From Anaspis maculata (lineage: Eukaryota; Arthropoda; Insecta; Coleoptera; Scraptiidae): 64,000 nucleotides of DNA. The stretch covers positions 66,337,416 through 66,401,415 of the forward strand of contig OX421966.1 of NCBI GenBank assembly GCA_949128115.1, given 5' to 3'. The position numbers were made by a program, and so were the translations under genes. This document shows, piece by piece, positions 57,374 through 64,000 of this stretch (position 1 is its first letter; every line of letters starts with the position of its first letter). The notes below the pieces were generated by a model. That model ran no database searches, was not told the DNA's origin, and worked only from the letters and a program-made list of their open reading frames with translations.

Positions 57374-60190
57374 CAAATAAATGTCACAAATGTCATTTGA
57401 TTTGATGTTTTGAATTACACGTTACACGTCAAAAGTGACAAAACGCGATTAATTAACCTTGGACGCTCAAATGTCAGTAAAGTAGGTCACGTTTGGTTTG
57501 CGCATGAGGTTCACCGAGTGACGTCATAGATTAATAAGAAATAATTTTTTTCTAGAAAATTAGAAGCGAAATTAATGTGCTTGTTACATGGAAGGCCATG
57601 AACAATTAGATCATAAACAATTCGAATACTCAATAAAAATGACTACTTTTTTCCCAATATAACACCTTATTAAGGCCAATCGAATCATTAAAACTATTGA
57701 GGGGAAAATTCGAGGGAAAATCATTCTTTTTTGGGGAATATTTAAATTCATATGTGGGGTGGGGTGGGAGATTACAAGTCTTCGAAAAAAAAAAGCCGTG
57801 AAATTCTATAGAATAATTATACCTGAATTGAACTGTTAACCGAAGCTCTGAATGAAACGCCTGGATGACAAAACTATCTGAATTATCAGGGAGCCATGCT
57901 ACGGAGCCGAATAAAATGCAGGTTCGGAGCTGATGAAAAAGCGTGCCGCCGGATGGTTCATTTTGCCAAAAATTGCCTCCGCCAAATCACATTTGAAAAA
58001 AGGACGGCGCGGGGTGGCATCAGAGCTCGCAAATGCAACATAGTCGCGGGCGGCGTTGGGAAAACTCCTCTCTCGGTCCGGAAACGGTCGTTCTCGCGGC
58101 AGGAGTTTCGGTAAGAAGCGAATTTCCGATGGCGATATCCTGCTTCCGTCCGAGACAACGGAGAGCAGCGTTTTCGTCGAATAAGCGTCGGCATGCTATG
58201 GGATGCTGAGCTGCTGCCGGAGGTCGGCAAAAAATCCTCGGGGAATAATAAATTTTCACACCGCTCGCGCGGCGGTATAGTAGGTATAGCTCCGACTTTA
58301 TACATGAAAATGTTTCAGCTAAGATACTGTATGTTTTTTTGCCATTTATTGAATATTTTATACGCATTAAATGCTAGGTTCATGCGATCATATAAAAATA
58401 AACTGGCTAGATACTAGAAATTCAAGCTTGAATCTGCTGAAAAGAAGTAGTTTCGTATAAAATAACATTCCATCCAATTTGAATTCAATGGAAATGATGT
58501 CTATTTTGTTCCAGGGTCGTAGTCGTATATTGCTTCCATGATTATTATGTTGATCAGCGCATGATATAGCACTCGACTGCAGCAACACGGAGACAGGCCA
58601 GAATTTGGATGGGTGGCCGGGTTGGCTAGGCGGACACAAGCCCAAGATTTTTACAGCCGATCACTCTAGTATAGTCACTGACTCAAGAAGCGTACAAGAG
58701 CAAGACTAAACAGTGGTTTCTTCGAGATCACACCCTGTAAGAAACTGAAGGGGCAAGCACGCATTTTTAACAGCGTTTCGAGGAATGGATACAACGTCTC
58801 TCCAATTATGAGAAGTCGCTAAGTTTTGCGGATGTCGAGGCGGATGTAAAGAATCTGGTGCATGAGAAACAAAAAGTTGTTAATGTTCAGAGCCGAAAAA
58901 CCACCCAAATGAAATAAATTTTGGGAATGATCTCCATTTTCGACATTACTATGCGAATGACGTTGCGTGCGGATTAACGTTTCGGTCTCCCTATGCTGCC
59001 GGCTGGGCTGTTGCAAACAATTCCAGGTGGAGTTTGACACAATCGATTCACAGCTCACACCAAGCACCACCGGCTTCGTTCGTCAAATTAACCGATATAG
59101 AACCTCAACAATTATCACCGATTTGCCCGCGCACCTATACCCTACGGCTGTATGTCGGTACCCACACCGCAGTCTGTACAGGGCGTTTTTCGGAAGAAAA
59201 AGAGAAAAATGCTTGGTTCCAAAGTTCAAATTATACGCCCGCAGTTACTTTGGAAATTACAGTCAGGTAAATGCAGGTGTTTGCACGGTGGCGAGCTATG
59301 GAGAAATTAATAATAAATTAATTAGGTCAATGAGCAGCACCGACCACACCGAATCCCAACGCAAAATTTATTAGGTAGGTATGTATCGGTGGTGATGCAA
59401 TTAATTACTGAAAATGTCATTATCACAGGTGGTATTCGAAAATTAGCGCAATTTCAAGTTGAAAATCCGATTGAGCTCTGGGCCGGCACAATGTGCGGGA
59501 AATTACTCATCGAAGGACAAAGGAATTTGGTTTTCGAATTGATTAGGTTGGTGTTGGGTGTAGAACTGTAGGTGTTACTTCCATTTATACTAGACCATCA
59601 CAATCAAATAATAAATGGATAAATGGCGAGATGAATGATGGAATCTTGAATCATATTCGCTAATTCAATTGAATTTTGCATATAGGCAGAGTGGCGGTAG
59701 ATAGAATTGAAACACCTGTCAAATTTGTCGGTTTTGGAAATCGAATCACGGGCACGGGCGTACGACTATGACTTCAGAGATAAGTTGCTCACAAAACATG
59801 AAGAAGTAGAATCAACACTCCAGATTATAAAATACCTCTAACTGTAAAGGTCATCGTAAGGAGTACAATAAATGAAATAAAATGAAATGAGGTCATTCTC
59901 AAAGCTGTAACAGCGATAAATTCCCTTGTATCACTTTCACAGAGCTAGCAATCAGATAAACACTCCTAGCTTTGCTGAAAAATTCACAATGATTAAATTG
60001 CACGTATGGCTTTTAATAATTACAAATGAATGGTAAAAGTCTTTTGTCTATCCTGGACCTACAATCTACATTAATGATAAATCGCTGTTTGTAGGGCAGG
60101 CCTCGGTCATGCTCTCTGCACTAGAAGTATGTACTAGGAAATTTGAAACGATTGGATCCAAGGCACTGCACTGTCATAAAGGTGAGATGT
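57374..60190. other. Mostly unique; CpG-rich patches; no identifiable gene
   Basis: 57900-58280 is distinctly CpG-rich (ggacggcgcggggtggc, gtcgcgggcggcgttggg, ccgctcgcgcggcggt), unlike its neighbours. Overlapping frames on both strands there (115 codons minus, 72 plus) are composition effects. A plus-strand segment at 58770-58915 reads FEEWIQRLSNYEKSLSFADV without a recognised family. 58966-59374 carries a 135-codon frame of unknown status. Confidence 0.5.
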
Positions 60191-60689
60191 ACACTGAGAG
60201 AAAAGTTTCATTTATAGGTAATAAATACTTGTTTCGTACCAATTTTATAACAAATACTTTAACAAAGTATATGTCACCATATGTCGTTTACATCAAATAA
60301 TTATTTCTAAATCACTTATTCATTATAACCAAGGGACTTATTATGCCAGTTGTTCATAAGAGTTCATAAGATTCAATGAATATATTATTCCGTATCAAAT
60401 ATAGGGCATCCAATCCCGAAACCAAAACATTATCCCGGGATTTCGGGATTGAAAATTCCCAATCCCGGGATCCCGGGATTTTCGGGATTTGTCAAATTAT
60501 GCAACTTTTAACATCAATTGGGTGAGAAATGAAGTCAATACAATTCCAGTCCAAGAAACAGATTATTCAGGTGAGTTACACCATAATTTGAAATCAATAT
60601 CAGTATTTTATTTATTCAAAACTACAAAAATAACATGTTTGTTCAAAATTCAAACTTATGAAATATAACAAATTTTAGAAAATAAATTG

Positions 60690-61690
60690 AAAAAAAAACA
60701 ACAAATTCTTCATCTTTTTCTCTCATTTTTCTTCAATGTTGATGCATCTGCTACAATTAGATTGGCATCTCGTTGTCATAAAGCCTCTACTGTTAGTTTT
60801 AGAGGTTTGAGAACGTTAATGGTTATCACTTTAGACTCCAATTCTCTTTCTGCGAATTGTATGGGGCTTTTCAAATCAATTAACGCTTTCTGAACACATT
60901 CCTGGACATGAACAAACCGTTCCAATACAGGGTGTTTCAGGGATGATAGCAAAAAATTCAACTGTTGGTAGATCCCGTCAAAATATGACGAAAACCTATA
61001 TACCATTTTGCAAAGTTCGGCCTAATGACGAAGATACAGCCCTCCAAAGTTCACTTTTTTCGGATTTCAAAAATTTGTAGCCCAGGAACGGTTCGACAAA
61101 TCTAGCTTTAATTCAGCATAAGCTGGTTTGTCATAATTATCTATCAATCTACTGAATTTGGAAATAATCCAATCAGTGGCGTAGAAGTTATAAGGGATCA
61201 CCTCAGGTCAACTTTTCTTCGGATGCTTCTAAATTATTGACCCTCATAACTCCTACACCACTGGTTGGATTTTTTCCAAATTTGGTGGGTTGATAGATAA
61301 TTATGACAAACCAGCTTTTGCTGAATTGAAGCTAAATTTTTTGGAACGTTCCTGAGTTACAAATTTTTGAAATCCGAAAAAAGTGAACTTTGGAGGGCTA
61401 TATCTTCGTCATTAGGCCGAACTTTGCAAAATGGTATATAGGTCCTCGTCATATTTTGACGAGATCTACTGAAACATCTTGTATACTCAAGAGACTACTC
61501 CATCTTGTTTTTTTGTCCAGTATAAGAGACAACTCCTTTCCTTCTTTATTTTTCACATATTCTTGCAGAACGGCATTATTCACTGATCACTGGTAATCTT
61601 CTGAAACTTTTCACCGTCTTTCTCATTTTTGTGATTAGTTCTTTGACATCATAGTTTTTTGTGAAATCCTATAAAGATCACAGAAACCGC
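60690..61690 (-). pseudogene. hAT transposase, broken and interrupted
   Basis: On the minus strand, 61690-61484 encodes YDVKELITKMRKTVKSFR, then a stop and frameshift, then ELSLILDKKTRWSSLLSI (the TRW region of hAT transposases). A fold-back (60928-61481) cuts the frame. Coding resumes at 60925 with ERFVHVQECVQKALIDLKSP, then ITINVLKPLKLTVEAL, an in-frame TGA, and RDANLIVADASTLKK, which match the hAT catalytic-domain pattern. Transposase would bind the ends and move the element; this copy is dead through at least one stop, one frameshift and the insertion. Confidence 0.87.
60928..61481. mobile_element. Fold-back inserted in the hAT transposase (TA target)
   Basis: It begins CAGGGTGTTTCAGGGATG and ends ACTGAAACATCTTG, with TA at 60926-60927 and 61482-61483. 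The arms pair almost throughout (gaagatacagccctccaaag / ctttggagggctatatcttc; ataagctggtttgtcataat / attatgacaaaccagctttt). Same family as 20388-20750. Confidence 0.92.
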
Positions 61691-62571
61691 AGAGAAAATC
61701 CCGAAAATCCTGGAAATCCCGAAAATCCCGGGATCTCGGTGTAAAGAATCCCGGGATTTTCGGGATTGAAAACCTACCGGGATCCCGGGATCCCGGGATT
61801 GGATGCCCTAATCAAATATTAGTCAAACTTTCCCACAAAATGATTTATTACATCCAAATTGCACATTTTGTTTGTGATTGAGCCGGTTTATTAACTATAA
61901 ACAAATACATATTGGCAGACAATCACCTGTTCTTAACCAACAATATATCTGTGTTCACTTTACTTTGGCACCATTTATTCCCCAATAATAACTGTGCATT
62001 ATTCATAAACAATCGCTAGGTCACCCTCAATGAATTGATTCACTAGAGTATCTTCGGATATTATTATTTATTATTGCCAATGTAATGCATTGGTGTGGTG
62101 AGAGATTCCCACCCGGGCGCCATTATTCGTGCATGGTGTCATTTGTGTCGTATCATCCCATGTCATTGTCTAGTATTCCGTTGAAGAAAGACAAATTTAT
62201 TTATACAGGGTGATTCAAAAATGTCGGACCATCTTGAAGGTGCGTAATGTAGAGGTGTAGTAGAGTGCTGGAAAGTTGTTGAAAAAATTCTAATGTCTTT
62301 CAGTTTTGAAGTTGTGGAGGAACAAAAGTTGGTTCTTCGATCGCTTCTATTTTCGTTGTTTCAAAAGATTTTGGTGAACTGTTTATGGGAAAACAATGAG
62401 TACCAGAAATCAACCTCTAAATCTGTGATGAATTTCTGTTCTGTATAAAGGGTGAGTCATGAATCTTGGAAATTATTTTTTTCTAAAAGTGCCTGCAAAC
62501 AGTCTCATATCCTATGTAGAGCACAATAAAACACAGTTCAATTTTATAAAATTCTTTGCTTCTGGTTTCTA

Positions 62572-63544
62572 ACACTGAGAGAAAAGTTTCATTTATAGGT
62601 AATAAATACTTGTTTCGTACCAATTTAATAACAAATACTATAACAAAGTATATGTCACCATATGTCGTTTACATCAAATAATTATTTTAGAATCACTTAT
62701 TCGTTATAACCAAGGGGCTTATTATGCCAGTTGTTCATAAGAGATCATAAAATTCAATGAATATATTATTCCGTATCAAATATTAGTCAAACTTTCCCAC
62801 AAAATGATTTATTACATCCAAATTGCACATTTTGTTTGTGATTGAGCCGGTTTATTAACTATAAACAAATACATATTGGCGGACAATCACCTGTTCTTAA
62901 CCAACAATATACCTATGTTCACTTCACTTTGGCACCATTTATTCCTCAATAATAACTGTGCATTATTCATAAACAATCGCTAAGTCACCCTCAATGAATT
63001 TAATCACTATAGAGTATATTCGAATATTATTATTTATTATTGCCAATGTAATGCGTTGGTGGGGTGAGAGATTTCCACCCGGCGCCATTATTCGTGCATG
63101 GTGTCATTTGTGTCGTATCATCCCATGTCATTCATTGTCTAGTATCTCGTTGAAGAAAAACAAATTTATTTATACAGAGTGACCCAAAAATGTCGGACCA
63201 TCTTGAAGGTGCGTAATGTAGAGGTGTAGTAGAGTGCTGGAAAGTTGTTGAAAAGATTCTAATGTCTTCCAGTTTTGAAGTTGTGGAGGAACAAAAGTTG
63301 GTTTTTCGATCGCTTCTATTTTTGTTGTTTCAAAAGATTTTGGTAAACTGTTTATGGAAAAACAATGAGTGCCAGAAATCAACCTCTAAATCGGTGATGG
63401 ATTTCTCTTTTGTATAAAGGGTGAGTCATAAATCTTGGAAATTATTTTTTCCAAAAGTGCCAGCAAACAGTCCCATATCCTATGCACTAGAGGAGCACAA
63501 TAAAACACAATTCAATTTTATAAAATTCTTTGCTTCTGGTTTCT
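62572..63544. repeat. Direct segmental duplication, copy 2 (empty hAT site)
   Basis: Follows copy 1 with no spacer. It reads straight through ccgtatcaaatattagtc at 62771-62788, where copy 1 carries the 1.4-kb hAT element. The copies also share the tatacag(g/a)gtga(t/c)tc element start (62208 and 63175). Confidence 0.93.
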
Positions 63545-63838
63545 TAGGGAAACTGAATTTTTGTAGTTTATGACTCAACCTGTATAGAAAACAGAAATTC
63601 ACTACAGATTCAGAGGTTGATTTTTCGAATTCATTATTTCACTATATGTAATGGAGTCTTTGCTAAAATCTTTTGAAACAACGAAAATAGAAGAAATCGA
63701 AAAATCAAATTTTGTACCTCCATAACTTCAAAATTAAAAAGCCTAGAGTCTTTGAAACAACTTCCCAGTACTGTACTATACCTGCATAAGTGCATATCAT
63801 GCACCTTCAAGGTGGTCCGACACTTCTGAATCACTTGT
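63175..63838. mobile_element. 664-bp fold-back; its left arm is also in duplication copy 1
   Basis: It starts CAGAGTGACCCAAAAATGTC and ends CACTTCTGAATCACTTG, with TA on both sides. Right arm 63577-63838 is the inverse of the left. In copy 1 only the left arm exists (62208-62571), so the duplication breakpoint lies inside this element. Confidence 0.87.
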
Positions 63839-64000
63839 ATTTATTAAACGAATTATAAGCTATTGATAATGGATTTGATATGTTTTATGATAATTCAGCA
63901 AAATCATCTATCACCAGCAATAATGCATAAAATTACCTATAAAAACTAATTTAGATCATATTATTCATAGCTAATATTCTATCGTTACCACTCAATAATC

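Larger units (their letters stand above)
60402..61810 (-). mobile_element. hAT element with 8-bp target duplication and GGGATTTTCGGGATT subterminal repeats
   Basis: It begins TAGGGCATCCAATCCCG and ends CGGGATTGGATGCCCTA, flanked by ATCAAATA at 60394-60401 and 61811-61818. The second duplication copy (62775-62782) has ATCAAATA once, which is the empty site. Both ends carry several GGGAT(T/C)CCGGGATT-type repeats, likely transposase-binding sites. Confidence 0.96.
60191..62571. repeat. Direct segmental duplication, copy 1 (carries a hAT insertion)
   Basis: It starts acactgagagaaaagtttca and runs to ggtttct at 62571. Without the hAT element and its target duplication it is about 965 bp and aligns end to end with 62572-63544, which follows immediately. 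Most differences are single bases. Confidence 0.92.

Noticed and set aside
57958..58367. Overlapping 115-codon frames on the minus strand
   Set aside because: Two frames of equal length overlap in CpG-rich DNA with a third on the other strand, typical of GC composition.

Overview
This window looks like eukaryotic, AT-rich, repeat-dense intergenic DNA. It is most likely from an insect, and perhaps a hemipteran, but that last step is a weak inference from overall style. It has no operons, no ribosome binding sites and no tightly packed genes. Almost everything I can explain is a transposable element, a palindrome or a tandem repeat. Most elements are bounded by readable target-site duplications: TA beside CAGGGTG-type ends, 8-bp duplications beside hAT-type ends, and TAG beside one short element. 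I found no complete host gene.

Layout. (1) 3-2675, minus strand: one reading frame of 891 codons, still open at the window edge. It encodes a zinc-finger plus reverse-transcriptase protein of a non-LTR retrotransposon. (2) 2.7-8.9 kb: nested fold-back elements and short inverted-repeat elements. (3) 8.9-12.6 kb: a 1.5-kb near-perfect palindrome (its mirror-orientation sister lies at 27.7-29.2 kb), then two hAT-like elements head to tail that share one 8-bp target duplication. (4) 12.7-13.0 kb, minus strand: an isolated exon for the catalytic-Cys box of a USP36/42-like ubiquitin hydrolase. An inverted and tandemly multiplied set of the same exon lies at 24.4-25.35 kb. (5) 14.5-20.1 kb: a composite repeat. 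Its ends are inverted arrays of a 16-bp repeat, its body is a roughly 40-bp tandem repeat with a six-monomer higher-order pattern, and a 3-kb fold-back element has split it. (6) 30.3-31.4 kb: seven units of a roughly 165-bp tandem repeat. (7) 31.6-34.05 kb: two more fold-backs and a mariner transposase remnant. (8) 34.17-39.86 kb: a 5.7-kb hAT-type element with 8-bp duplications, filled by palindromes nested inside palindromes. (9) 39.9-44.2 kb: mostly unique sequence with CpG-rich patches and no gene I can identify. (10) 44.6-53.5 kb: a fold-back holding a LINE 3' fragment, mariner and Tc1 remnants, and another large palindrome. (11) 55.4-57.4 kb: a 2-kb inverted-repeat element with an internal direct duplication. 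(12) 60.2-63.8 kb: a direct duplication of about 970 bp. Its first copy has received a hAT element carrying a broken transposase, which has in turn received a fold-back. The second copy preserves the empty site.

How it fits together. This is a record of successive insertions. CAGGGTG/TA fold-backs repeatedly landed in older fold-backs, in the satellite-like array and in a hAT transposase. Coordinates of element ends are read from matching inverted ends and target duplications. Divergence, copy number elsewhere and family names would need database comparison.
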